DNA from: Bacteroidota bacterium
GTDB lineage: Bacteria; Bacteroidota; Bacteroidia; Bacteroidales; DTGW01
Direction: 5' to 3'
NCBI GenBank assembly: GCA_029572965.1
Contig: JAKPQD010000288.1
Coordinates: 1-64,000 of the forward strand
DNA length: 64,000 nt
Positions 36,040 through 45,175 of this stretch are shown here, in pieces. How positions within the stretch are numbered: the first letter of the stretch is position 1; the number at the start of each line of letters is the position of its first letter. A program made the position numbers and the translations under genes. The notes beneath the pieces were generated by a model that saw nothing but the letters and a program-made list of their open reading frames with translations, ran no database searches and was not told where the DNA came from.

Positions 36040-37020
36040 TTAATCAATATAAACTTCCAATATCTTCGTCGTAGTAAGGGGTTCAATAATAATATTTTTC
36101 AAAACAGCCGGAATTAGAATAGTTTCACCAGCTTTTATTGTTATACTATCTTGATCGTATGGTTTTACAATTACCTGACCTTCTATACACATATAAATAA
36201 CAAATGAATCAATACTTTCGTAATCTTTTTCCAATGTTTGGTCAAGTTCTATAAGGTTTGTGGTAAAGTACTCGCATTTTACCAATTCAACAGTATGGTT
36301 GAGCTTGTTCTTGTAAGATGTTTTGAAATCCTTCACAGGGCTAAAGTCTATAGCCTGCAGAGCAAGTTCTGTATGCAGTTCTCGAGGTTTACCCTGAGCA
36401 TCAGTGCGGTTCCAGTCGAAAATCCGATAAGTAATATCTGAAGTCTGCTGAATTTCGGCAATAAGCAAGCCTTCTCCAATGGCATGTATGCGACCGGCAG
36501 GTAAATAAAAAACATCGCCAGCTTTAACATCTTCAAAATTGAGAATTTCAGGTAACGTATTGCTATTCAAATGTTGAAGACAGGTATCTGCATCTATAGT
36601 TTTATTAAACCCAACAATAAGCTTTGCGCCGGGTTCGGCTTGCACAACATACCACATCTCTGATTTGCCATAGCTTTTATGCTTCTCATAAGCCATTTTG
36701 TCATCCGGATGTACTTGAATAGAGAGCTTATCGTTGGCATCAATATATTTTATCAACAAAGGGAATTGTTGTCCAAAACGTTCATATACTTTGTCGCCCA
36801 ACAAATCGCCCATGTAAATTTCGGCAATCTCACCCAGGGTATTACCCGCTAAAAAACCATTTTCGACTACCGAGCTGTTATTTTTTACATCTGATATTTC
36901 CCAGCTTTCGCCACTTTTGTCGGTCGCTCCAGGTTTGCCAAAAATTTTACGGAGTTTAGAACCTCCCCATATCATATCTTTCAATATCGGCCTGAAACGA
37001 ATAGGATACAACTGATTCAT
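36040..37020 (-). CDS. manA: Mannose-6-phosphate isomerase, class I
   Basis: 326-residue zinc enzyme interconverting mannose 6-phosphate and fructose 6-phosphate, supplying GDP-mannose for surface glycans or feeding mannose into glycolysis. The short Firmicutes/Bacteroidota form: MIWGGSKLRKIFG at the N terminus, the zinc site in SIQVHPDDKMAYEKH, KSEMWYVVQAEPGAKL, FYLPAGRIHAIGEGLLIAEIQQTSDITYRIFDWNR pattern with the metal histidine in IHAIG. A C-terminal cupin strand with AGETILIPA follows. Ten bases upstream of engB in the same direction. Confidence 0.93.
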   Translation of the reverse strand: MNQLYPIRFRPILKDMIWGGSKLRKIFGKPGATDKSGESWEISDVKNNSSVVENGFLAGNTLGEIAEIYMGDLLGDKVYERFGQQFPLLIKYIDANDKLSIQVHPDDKMAYEKHKSYGKSEMWYVVQAEPGAKLIVGFNKTIDADTCLQHLNSNTLPEILNFEDVKAGDVFYLPAGRIHAIGEGLLIAEIQQTSDITYRIFDWNRTDAQGKPRELHTELALQAIDFSPVKDFKTSYKNKLNHTVELVKCEYFTTNLIELDQTLEKDYESIDSFVIYMCIEGQVIVKPYDQDSITIKAGETILIPAVLKNIIIEPLTTTKILEVYID

Positions 37021-37030
37021 TTAATATAAA

Positions 37031-37669
37031 TTAATTAAATAAAATACTGATAAGTGTAGCTAATCCCAGTATTACAATGAGTACCCCGGTAATTTTGTTC
37101 AACCACCAAAGGTTTTTCAACCTGAACTTGTCTCGATAAATATTAACAAAAGATGTAAGTGTCAACCACCATAGTGATGCGCCTATAAATATGCCGGTAA
37201 ATACAAACCCCAGGCTGACAAAGCTTTTAACCCCGTTAACAACATTAAGCCCTGCAAAAATAGCTATAAACAAAAATACGGCCAACGGATTTGACAATGT
37301 TAACGCTACTACCGATAAATAATCGGTATGCAGGCTCGACTTTTTTTGCTTACGCTCACGGACCTGACGTACCGGACTTTTGAAAAATATTCTGCCACCA
37401 ATAAAAATGATGATTAATCCGCCAAAAAGCTTGAACAGGATACTATAATCTTCAATAAAATCAATAATAAACGAAAGCCCCAGCCCTGCAATAACGGCAA
37501 GAAATGTATCTACAGAAGCCGCACCAAGCCCGGAAACAAAGCCTGACAGTTTCCCTTTGCTCAACGTCCGCTGTACAACAATAATACCAATGGGGCCAAG
37601 GGGTATAGAGGTAATATACCCCAACACCAAACCTTTAATAAAAAGCTCTATCCAATGAAACCACTCCAT
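37031..37669 (-). CDS. LysE/RhtB family amino-acid exporter
   Basis: 212 residues from ATG at 37669 (MEWFHWIELFIKGLVLG); a TTG start at 37693 is possible but less likely. The family motif GYITSIPLGPIGIIVVQRTLSKGK lies in helix 1 and the following loop, and six hydrophobic segments can be counted. A basic loop (VRQVRERKQKKSS) sits between helix 3 and 4. Members export lysine, homoserine, threonine or other small molecules; the substrate here cannot be told. It is ten bases upstream of manA, in the same direction. Confidence 0.85.
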   Translation of the reverse strand: MEWFHWIELFIKGLVLGYITSIPLGPIGIIVVQRTLSKGKLSGFVSGLGAASVDTFLAVIAGLGLSFIIDFIEDYSILFKLFGGLIIIFIGGRIFFKSPVRQVRERKQKKSSLHTDYLSVVALTLSNPLAVFLFIAIFAGLNVVNGVKSFVSLGFVFTGIFIGASLWWLTLTSFVNIYRDKFRLKNLWWLNKITGVLIVILGLATLISILFN

Positions 37670-37824
37670 TAGTCGAAATCTTAAGGGCAACAAATATACA
37701 ACTTTGCCATTTTACAAACAAAAGAAATATAGCGCTTTGGTTGACTGTTGTTTGTTGACAGGTTTAATAAAGTTAAGTTGGGGTTAATAACATTTATATT
37801 TTATCAAACATAAGTGCTATAAAA

Positions 37825-37856
37825 GATGGCCACTGTTTTTTCTAACAGCGGCCATC
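37825..37856 (-). terminator. Terminator of the CE15-like esterase gene
   Basis: GATGGCCACTGTT (37825-37837) pairs with AACAGCGGCCATC (37844-37856), 12 of 13 pairs, and is followed on the minus strand by TTTTATAG. It lies about 45 bases after the esterase stop. Confidence 0.75.
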
Positions 37857-37901
37857 CCAAAAACCTTACATTAAAATTTAACTATAAAATTTATTTATCG
37901 T

Positions 37902-40373
37902 TTACTTTTGTTTTAACATCATTTTACGGCAAGTATATTCATTGGCCATGATGGTATAATAATACATTCCATTAGGAATACCATGAGCATCAAATGATAC
38001 AACATGTTTGCCCTGAGGATATGTTTTACCTGCTAATTCAGCAATTTGAACCCCAAGTAAATTAAACACTTTTAAAGATACAAATGCACTTTTTGGAATT
38101 TCAAAAGCAATGTTAGTTTGTCCAATAACAGGATTGGGATAATTTTGGCCTAATGAATATCCATCAATATTGACCATTTCAATATCTGTAACTTTACAAC
38201 TGCCAGAGGCTTTATCCCCCATACCACTCGGGACTATGGAAGAATTTGTAATACAAACCTTATCCAATTTAGCTCCATTTTCGCGGTAAGCAATAGTAAA
38301 GTTATGAGTTCCGGCAGTTAATGTATCGCTTGCTAAAACTTTCCATTCCCATCCAGAAGTTGTCAAGCCATTTACCATCTGATAGTCTTCATTATCAAAC
38401 TTAACCCAATATGAATCATCGTTAGCGCTTGGACAGTTAACACGTCCATAAACATAATATATTGCTTCCTGTGTAGGGTTAAATTTTAAAAGCACTTCTC
38501 CAGCCTTAGTTGCAGGGGCAGCAGCAACAGATTCGGTATCAGGCCTTACTACTATATAACCATTGTTTGAGGCTAATGTATCATAACCTACTCGCCAATC
38601 CTTACCTTTTGTGGCACATTCAGGCTCAATATAAAAAAATTCATTATACCCACAATTATTGACAGCTGTTTTGCCCAAGCCTGATGGCTGAAATGGTTGT
38701 GGGGTGATGGATATTTTATCAAGCAAAGCCCCATTTTCATTAATCCCAATGGCAAGAGTATGTTGCCCGGCTGTTAATTTATAACTATTCAAATATCTCC
38801 ATTTCCAGTCAGAAGTAGAAAGGCCATCAACACTGACAAATGAACTATCATCAACTTTAACCCAGTAAGAATCAGCATTGCCCGAGGGACAATTTACATG
38901 GGCAAAAATATAGTAAGTAGAATCTTTATCTATCGTAATTGGCACAAAAACAATATTTGCGCTGTCTGTGGGAGCCACAAACGTACTGCTTATCCCTGTT
39001 TTGGCTTTTAAATAAGTTTTATTTGAACATTTACTGTAACTTACGGATTCCCAATTATTTCCAACAATAGCACATTCGGCTTCATACAATTTTTCTCCTT
39101 CGATAACAGGAAATTCAGCAACACCTGTACCCCACCATTCTGTCCATCTGGCATAATCAACATACTGATATGGGCTTATCCTTACATTTGTATTTATTGT
39201 ATCAATACCAAGAAGAAATTTTTTAATAAAAGCAAGCACTTCAGGATATTGCCCTGATGGCAAAGCGCAATGGCCATGCCCTCCGACAATTGAAAAACCA
39301 AATCTGTCGGCAATACCAAAGGTTTCATATACTTTTTGGGCAGCTCTGCAGGAAACGTATCCAGACTCATCTGCCAACCATATCATATCATTATTCCCCA
39401 ATACTAATAAAGCCCGGGGAGCCACTAAAGCCAACAGTTCGTGATGATCATGAGGGAGCTTGGCTACACTTGCCCCTCCAAATTGGCCCATTGATTGCAT
39501 AAACCAGGAATAGTTTGTTGCACTCAACGTTTCTACACTTTCGGTTAAAGATTGAGAAACACGCCATGCAGCAGCTCCGCCACCTCCAGATTCCTGAGGA
39601 ATAGTAAGGGCTATACGTTCATCTAAAGCCCCGGCAAAAAGGGCCATCTTACCAGCATAAGAGCATCCGGTAACAGCCAAATGTTTTAAATCAATGTTTA
39701 AAGTGTTTTGAACCAATTCTAACCCGTCAATAAGACGGCTTACCCCCCAAGCCCAGGCACTATATTGCCCTGCATAAATAAGATCCGGGTACATCTGAAA
39801 ATAAGGGTTTGTTGCAGATTTACCATTGTATGTAGTAACATCATTATGGTTGTAAGTAATTGTTGCAATACCATTATTGGTAAACAAGCTGGGAGGAAGG
39901 CTTCCTGTCCCGCTGTTCATACCAATTACAGCCGGGAACGGGCCAGTGCCGCCGGGTAAAACAACTTGCGATTTCAAGGTTAGCGTTTTCCCATTTTCTG
40001 TAACAACTACAGTCAGAACCCCTCCAGAATAAGTAGCAGTTATTGTATCCGGGCGTTTAGGTTTTGCCCCAATCTCATAGTGCTGTATTTCAGCGGCAAT
40101 TTCGGCGCGACGATGGCTCCAATCGCTGAAATTAGTGCTTCGGCCGCTACCATCAGACCACATAAAAGGGTCTGTCAATGGTTCAACTACAGGTAGTTGG
40201 TCTTTTGTTGGCAAAACAGGCTTAGCAAAAGTATCTCCTGTATTTTCAACATCATAAACCAGCGGGATTGTTTGTGCTGAACTACATAATGCAAAGTACG
40301 TATTGAGCAAAAGCAATACGAGCATAGCTTTTGTTTTTAATAAAAAACAAAATTGTAAATACATATTTTTCAT
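37902..40373 (-). CDS. Secreted CE15-like glucuronoyl esterase with two CBM6-like regions and a T9SS sorting tail
   Basis: 823 residues. A signal peptide (about 1-33, LVLLLLNTYFALCSSAQ) precedes an alpha/beta-hydrolase of the CE15 type (about 60-400), enzymes that cut lignin-glucuronoxylan ester bonds. The nucleophile elbow is VTGCSYAGKMALFAGALDER, with IPQESGGGGAAAW and a late histidine in GGHGHCALPSG. Two similar segments follow (about 440-560 and 585-710), each with EAEC/EPEC, YWVKVD or YWVKFD and NENGA or RENGA blocks, resembling CBM6-like sugar-binding modules. The end is a type A T9SS domain: GQNYPNPVIGQTNIAFEIP, VFNLLGVQ, NGMYYY. The usual elbow arginine is tyrosine here. Expected at the cell surface or outside. 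Confidence 0.88.
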   Translation of the reverse strand: MKNMYLQFCFLLKTKAMLVLLLLNTYFALCSSAQTIPLVYDVENTGDTFAKPVLPTKDQLPVVEPLTDPFMWSDGSGRSTNFSDWSHRRAEIAAEIQHYEIGAKPKRPDTITATYSGGVLTVVVTENGKTLTLKSQVVLPGGTGPFPAVIGMNSGTGSLPPSLFTNNGIATITYNHNDVTTYNGKSATNPYFQMYPDLIYAGQYSAWAWGVSRLIDGLELVQNTLNIDLKHLAVTGCSYAGKMALFAGALDERIALTIPQESGGGGAAAWRVSQSLTESVETLSATNYSWFMQSMGQFGGASVAKLPHDHHELLALVAPRALLVLGNNDMIWLADESGYVSCRAAQKVYETFGIADRFGFSIVGGHGHCALPSGQYPEVLAFIKKFLLGIDTINTNVRISPYQYVDYARWTEWWGTGVAEFPVIEGEKLYEAECAIVGNNWESVSYSKCSNKTYLKAKTGISSTFVAPTDSANIVFVPITIDKDSTYYIFAHVNCPSGNADSYWVKVDDSSFVSVDGLSTSDWKWRYLNSYKLTAGQHTLAIGINENGALLDKISITPQPFQPSGLGKTAVNNCGYNEFFYIEPECATKGKDWRVGYDTLASNNGYIVVRPDTESVAAAPATKAGEVLLKFNPTQEAIYYVYGRVNCPSANDDSYWVKFDNEDYQMVNGLTTSGWEWKVLASDTLTAGTHNFTIAYRENGAKLDKVCITNSSIVPSGMGDKASGSCKVTDIEMVNIDGYSLGQNYPNPVIGQTNIAFEIPKSAFVSLKVFNLLGVQIAELAGKTYPQGKHVVSFDAHGIPNGMYYYTIMANEYTCRKMMLKQK

Positions 40374-40737
40374 GTTATTTAGTATTTAGTTGTTGTATGT
40401 TAACAAAAGTAAGGTTAGTTGTTAAACACCAACTTTTAAAAAATGGTCTAAAAACACTATTTTTTAACCATTACATAGCAAACAGGCCCAACCTGGTTTA
40501 TATTCATATTTTTCTTATATTTGTCACCTCATCAGCTTTAAATCAAACAATGTACACCGTATTAAAATTTGTAATTAAAGCCTAGTTAACCTCAGCAAAC
40601 CACAGGTTAATGATTTATTATTTCGAACATTTTTTTTCGAAATGGTTTGTTATTACATTAAATGAAAGCAACTCGGCAACAAGCTATTTATCAACGCCTC
40701 TGCTGATTTTAGTTTTAACCATTACAGATTTTAAATA
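40374..40737. other. Intergenic region with two inverted repeats
   Basis: The 364-base gap between divergent genes holds TTAACCT/AGGTTAA (40586-40592 and 40604-40610) and a perfect ATTTCGAA/TTCGAAAT pair (40620-40627 and 40636-40643). They could be operators or folded leader elements for the small membrane protein gene at 40738. No gene or clear promoter box recognised. Confidence 0.45.
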
Positions 40738-41220
40738 ATGAGTATTAATAATAAAAACCAAATTGCAGGCTATGTATTAGCCTCATTAATGCTGTTAACC
40801 CTGTTAAACAGCGCCTATTTTTTCTTATCAATTGTAAAACCTGACTTTTTCAGGTGGCTTGCATTCAATGCCTGCTCACTTGCTATCATAGCATATCTGA
40901 CGTGTTTTGTATGCTACAAGATTACTAAAAAAGACTTTTTCCTGGCCATTGCATTTGTACCAATGTATTACTACGGCACTATGGGCTTATTTGTTGTTAG
41001 CTGGGAAGCCGCCAACCTGTTTGCCCAAATTACCCACATCATCATTACGCTCAATGCGATTTGGGTTTTGTTTGAGCTACTAAAAGAGTCAAAGTATGAT
41101 TCTTTAGGCAAAGGGCTACTGATAGGGCTTCTTGTTTTTGTGCCAGTATTTGCAGTTATACAAGTTTTTTCGCAACAGCACATGGCAGAATTTATCAGGA
41201 TGCTTCAAAAAGTCCATTAG
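40738..41220 (+). CDS. Small polytopic membrane protein, function unknown
   Basis: 160 residues that I do not recognise. About five hydrophobic helices are visible: around 10-32 (AGYVLASLMLLTLLNSAYF), 38-60, 64-90, 94-115 and 123-147 (GLLIGLLVFVPVFAVIQVF). Short basic loops (YKITKKD, KESKYDS) alternate, and the last 15 residues are a polar tail. No signal motif or catalytic residues. It is monocistronic, flanked by its own terminator hairpin downstream and the repeat-bearing gap upstream. Confidence 0.6.
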   Translation: MSINNKNQIAGYVLASLMLLTLLNSAYFFLSIVKPDFFRWLAFNACSLAIIAYLTCFVCYKITKKDFFLAIAFVPMYYYGTMGLFVVSWEAANLFAQITHIIITLNAIWVLFELLKESKYDSLGKGLLIGLLVFVPVFAVIQVFSQQHMAEFIRMLQKVH

Positions 41221-41235
41221 GGCTGTTTATTAAAA

Positions 41236-41266
41236 AACCTTCCAGGTTTTCACAACCTGGAAGGTT
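41236..41266 (+). terminator. Terminator of the 160-residue membrane protein gene
   Basis: AACCTTCCAGGTT (41236-41248) and AACCTGGAAGGTT (41254-41266) form a perfect 13-bp stem with a five-base loop. Confidence 0.85.
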
Positions 41267-41274
41267 AAAAGAAA

Positions 41275-41302
41275 AAAAGGCTACCCGAAAGTAGCCTTTT
41301 TA
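41275..41302 (-). terminator. nifJ terminator
   Basis: AAAAGGCTAC (41275-41284) and GTAGCCTTTT (41291-41300), a perfect 10-bp stem with flanking A and T runs on both sides, directly after the nifJ stop on the minus strand and usable from either direction. Confidence 0.85.
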
Positions 41303-41311
41303 TTATGTTGA

Positions 41312-44300
41312 TTATTTTGTATAATCAAGCGTTGATTGTCGCAAGTAGGTTTTGTAACGCCATTTTGCATTTTCTTCAGCTGCTTTGAAAAGTTCTTCAG
41401 CTTCAGCAGGGAACGCTTTTTTCAGTGAAGAATAACGCACCTCGCTCATGATAAAGTTCTGGAATTCATCCCATTTAGGCTCTTTTGAATCGAGCTGGAA
41501 TGGGTTCTGTCCTTGTTCTTCCAAACGTGGGTCATAGCGGTATAATTGCCAGTAACCACATTCAACAGCCAATTTAGCCTGGTTTTGAGATTTGCCCATA
41601 CCTAATCGTAACCCATGGTTAATACATGGAGCATAAGCAATAATTATTGATGGCCCGGGGAATGATTCTGCCTCACGAATAGCTTTAAGTACCTGAGCCT
41701 GGCTTGCACCCATCGAAACTTGGGCTACATATACATAACCATAGCTTGCGGCCATCATCCCAAGGTCTTTTTTGCGGATACGTTTGCCTGAAGCAGCAAA
41801 CTTAGCAATAGCGCCAACAGGGGTTGATTTTGAGGCCTGTCCACCGGTATTTGAATATACTTCAGTGTCAAGAACCAGGATATTAATATCTTCGCCAGAA
41901 GCTAATACATGGTCTAATCCGCCATATCCGATATCGTAGGCCCAACCGTCACCACCAAATGCCCAAACAGATTTTTTTACAAGGTATTGATCAAGTTTGG
42001 CTATTTCGGCAGCTATCGGAGCTTTTTCATTCTTCAATGCAGCGCGTACTTTTTCTGAAGCAGTTATTGAGGCTTCAGCATTGTCTTTGCCTGCAATCCA
42101 TTCAGCAAAAGCTTCTTTGGTAGCTGCATTTACCACTTCCATATTCTCGTTCATCTTCAAAGCTATACGCTCACGTATTTGACGTACACCAGTAGCCAAG
42201 CCTAAACCATATTCAGCATTATCTTCGAACAATGAGTTTGCCCATGCAACACCATGGCCTTTGCTATTTGTAGTATAAGGTGTAGCAGGAGCAGAACCAC
42301 CATAAATAGAAGAACATCCGGTTGCATTTGCTACCATCATGCGGTCGCCAAACAATTGGGTAATCAATTTGATATAAGGAGTTTCGCCGCAACCTGCACA
42401 AGCGCCCGAAAACTCAAATAATGGTTGGGCAAACTGAGTATTCTTAACAGCGGCATCTTTAGGCATCAGGTTGTCTTTGTAAGTAACGTTCTTTGCAACA
42501 TACTCCCAACGTGCAATTTCTGCCTGTTGTGTTTCAAGCGGTTTCATTACAAGGGCCTTAGTCTTGGCCGGACATACGTCAGCGCAGTTACCGCAGCCTG
42601 TACAATCGAGCGGACTTACCTGTATCTTATATTGCAAACCTTCGAGGGCTTTTCCATTAGCTTTAATCATTTTGCTACCTGCAGGCATTCCGGCTGCTTC
42701 TTTTTCATTGAACAAGAAAGGACGGATACAGGCATGAGGACAAACATAAGAGCATTGGTTGCACTGAATACAGTTTTCAGCTTGCCATTCAGGAACGTTA
42801 ACTGCAATACCACGTTTTTCAAAAGCTGATGTCCCGGCATCAAAAGTACCGTCTTCACGGTTATTAAATGCACTAACAGGAAGGTCGTCTCCCTTCATGG
42901 CATTCATCGGCACAACAATATTTTTGATAAAGTCAGGGACCTTAGCTGAAGTTTTTCCAATAGTAACAGTCCCATCGAGTTTTTTCCATTCAGCAGGAAC
43001 AGGAACTTCAATAACAGCGCCACCACGGTCAACTGCAGCATAGTTCATTTTAACTACTTCTTCTCCCTTTTTACCAAAGCTCTTATCTATGGCTTTCTTC
43101 ATTTCGCAAACAGCGATTTCGTAAGGTATAACTCCTGAAATTTTGAAGAATGCACTTTGCATGATAGTGTTGGTACGGGTACCAAGGCCTATTTCTTCGG
43201 CAATGGCAGTTGCATTGATAATATAAAATTTAGCTTCTGCATCGGCCAATTGTTTTTTCATGTGGTCTGGAAGACGTTTTTTGGTTTCTTCAGCATCCCA
43301 GATACTATTGAGAAGGAATGTACCCCCTTTTTTCAAGCCAGCCAACATGTCATATTTATCTAAATATGAAGGAACGTGGCAAGCAACAAAGTCAGGACTA
43401 ACAACCAAATATGGAGCCCGTATTGGGGTATCTCCAAAACGCAGGTGAGAAGTGGTAATACCTCCTGATTTTTTTGAGTCGTAAGCAAAATATGCCTGGC
43501 TATATTTGTCTGTTGTACTTCCTATAATTTTTATAGAGTTTTTGTTAGCGCCTACAGTACCATCTGAACCTAAACCATAAAACTTAGCCTCAAAAGTACC
43601 CGCTTTGATAACATTTACTTCAGGCTCAACCGGAAGAGACTTGAATGTTACATCATCAACGATACCAACAGTAAATTGGTTTTTAGGCTCATTTGCTTTC
43701 AGGTTCTTTACAATGGCAATAATCTGACCCGGAGTAACATCTTTTGAACCTAACCCGTAGCGGCCGCCAATAACCATAGGGGCATTAGCTGTTCCGTAAA
43801 GGACTTCTTTTACATCTAAGTAAAGTGGGTCGCCATTAGCTCCAGGTTCTTTTGTACGGTCCAAAACGCAAATGCGTTTTACTGATTTGGGAAGTGTTGC
43901 AAGGAAATGTTTAGCTGAGAAAGGACGATAAAGGTGAACAGAAATCAAACCTATCTTTTCGCCTTTAGTAGCAAGGTAATCGATAACTTCTTTTATGGTC
44001 TCGGTTACAGAGCCCATAGCAATGATAACATTTTCGGCATCTGCTGCACCGTAATAATCGAACAAGTGATATTCACGGCCTGTGATTTTCTTAATTTCGC
44101 CCAAATAGCTTTCGACCATCTCTGGAACTGCTGCATAAAATTTATTTGCAGCTTCACGGGTCTGGAAATAAATGTCAGGATTTTGGGCTGTTCCGCGTGT
44201 TACAGGATGTTCTGGGTTTAAAGCCCTTTCGCGGAATTCTTGTAAAGCTTTTTGGTCTAATAGTTTAACCAATTCTTCTTGGTTAGCTGCTTCTACTTTC

Positions 44301-44845
44301 TGAATTTCGTGAGAGGTACGGAAACCATCAAAGAAATGTAAGAAAGGAACACGAGATTTGATAGCTGTAAGGTGTGCAACAGGAGCTATGTCCATTACTT
44401 CCTGGACACTACCTGTAGCCAACATGGCAAACCCTGTTTGACGGGCGCTCATTACGTCGCTGTGGTCTCCAAATATAGAGAGCGCTTGTGCTGCAAGAGC
44501 TCGGGCCGAAACGTGAAAAACACCAGGGAGTAGTTCTCCAGATATTTTATACATATTAGGGATCATAAGCAATAAACCCTGAGACGCAGTAAATGTACTG
44601 GTCAATGCACCTGCCTGAAGCGAACCGTGAACAGCTCCGGCTGCACCAGCCTCACTTTGCATTTCAACAACGCGAACGGTTTGCCCGAAAATGTTTTTAC
44701 GACCGGCTGCTGCCCATTCGTCAACGTTTTCAGCCATATTGGATGACGGAGTGATAGGATAGATTGCAGCTACTTCACTAAACATATAAGCCACATGTGC
44801 TGCTGCATAGTTTCCATCACATGTAACAAACTTTTTGTCTGCCAT
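41312..44845 (-). CDS. nifJ: Pyruvate:ferredoxin (flavodoxin) oxidoreductase
   Basis: Single-chain PFOR of 1177 residues from ATG at 44845 (MADKKFVTCDGNYAAAHVAY); upstream in-frame codons belong to the leader. It splits pyruvate to acetyl-CoA and CO2 and reduces ferredoxin, the central step of anaerobic metabolism. Domains: alpha/TPP part with AAIYPITPSSNMAE, a gamma-like Rossmann part (YYGLGSDGTVGANK), a 2[4Fe-4S] insert (CIQCNQCSYVCPHACI and CTGCGNCADVCPAK), and the C-terminal TPP domain with CAGCGETPYIKL, NATGCSSIYGGSAP, GDGWAYDIGYGG and DTEVYSNTGGQASKSTP. Oxygen-sensitive clusters fit an anaerobic lifestyle. It is monocistronic. Confidence 0.97.
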   Translation of the reverse strand: MADKKFVTCDGNYAAAHVAYMFSEVAAIYPITPSSNMAENVDEWAAAGRKNIFGQTVRVVEMQSEAGAAGAVHGSLQAGALTSTFTASQGLLLMIPNMYKISGELLPGVFHVSARALAAQALSIFGDHSDVMSARQTGFAMLATGSVQEVMDIAPVAHLTAIKSRVPFLHFFDGFRTSHEIQKVEAANQEELVKLLDQKALQEFRERALNPEHPVTRGTAQNPDIYFQTREAANKFYAAVPEMVESYLGEIKKITGREYHLFDYYGAADAENVIIAMGSVTETIKEVIDYLATKGEKIGLISVHLYRPFSAKHFLATLPKSVKRICVLDRTKEPGANGDPLYLDVKEVLYGTANAPMVIGGRYGLGSKDVTPGQIIAIVKNLKANEPKNQFTVGIVDDVTFKSLPVEPEVNVIKAGTFEAKFYGLGSDGTVGANKNSIKIIGSTTDKYSQAYFAYDSKKSGGITTSHLRFGDTPIRAPYLVVSPDFVACHVPSYLDKYDMLAGLKKGGTFLLNSIWDAEETKKRLPDHMKKQLADAEAKFYIINATAIAEEIGLGTRTNTIMQSAFFKISGVIPYEIAVCEMKKAIDKSFGKKGEEVVKMNYAAVDRGGAVIEVPVPAEWKKLDGTVTIGKTSAKVPDFIKNIVVPMNAMKGDDLPVSAFNNREDGTFDAGTSAFEKRGIAVNVPEWQAENCIQCNQCSYVCPHACIRPFLFNEKEAAGMPAGSKMIKANGKALEGLQYKIQVSPLDCTGCGNCADVCPAKTKALVMKPLETQQAEIARWEYVAKNVTYKDNLMPKDAAVKNTQFAQPLFEFSGACAGCGETPYIKLITQLFGDRMMVANATGCSSIYGGSAPATPYTTNSKGHGVAWANSLFEDNAEYGLGLATGVRQIRERIALKMNENMEVVNAATKEAFAEWIAGKDNAEASITASEKVRAALKNEKAPIAAEIAKLDQYLVKKSVWAFGGDGWAYDIGYGGLDHVLASGEDINILVLDTEVYSNTGGQASKSTPVGAIAKFAASGKRIRKKDLGMMAASYGYVYVAQVSMGASQAQVLKAIREAESFPGPSIIIAYAPCINHGLRLGMGKSQNQAKLAVECGYWQLYRYDPRLEEQGQNPFQLDSKEPKWDEFQNFIMSEVRYSSLKKAFPAEAEELFKAAEENAKWRYKTYLRQSTLDYTK

Positions 44846-44900
44846 ATTATTATTGTTTTTATATAAAACGAATTGTAAAAATTTTATTTTTAACAGGGCA

Positions 44901-44908
44901 CAAAGGTA
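44901..44908 (-). promoter_or_regulatory. Candidate -7 box of nifJ
   Basis: TACCTTTG on the minus strand (44901-44908) fits TAnnTTTG and lies 56 bases before the ATG. A matching -33 element is not obvious. The rest of the 44846-45175 gap is very AT-rich, and I see no FNR-type TTGAT palindrome in it. Confidence 0.5.
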
Positions 44909-45175
44909 AGTGAAAATGAAATATATTGTATAAAAATTCAAACCGTGAGTGCTTAATTATATTCATTTTAAATAATGCATAAAGCACCCATTGAAACAGA
45001 AATAATAAAAACCTGTTACAAATATTTTAACCCAATAGAAAGCTATTTTTTGCCGTACTTAATTGAATTAAAATATTGAAATACAAATAATTATCCAATT
45101 AGATATTTTCTAAACTTAATTTTGGAAAATTATATTCCTTATAAAAAAATGAACATTGTTATTTATCAGTTCTGG

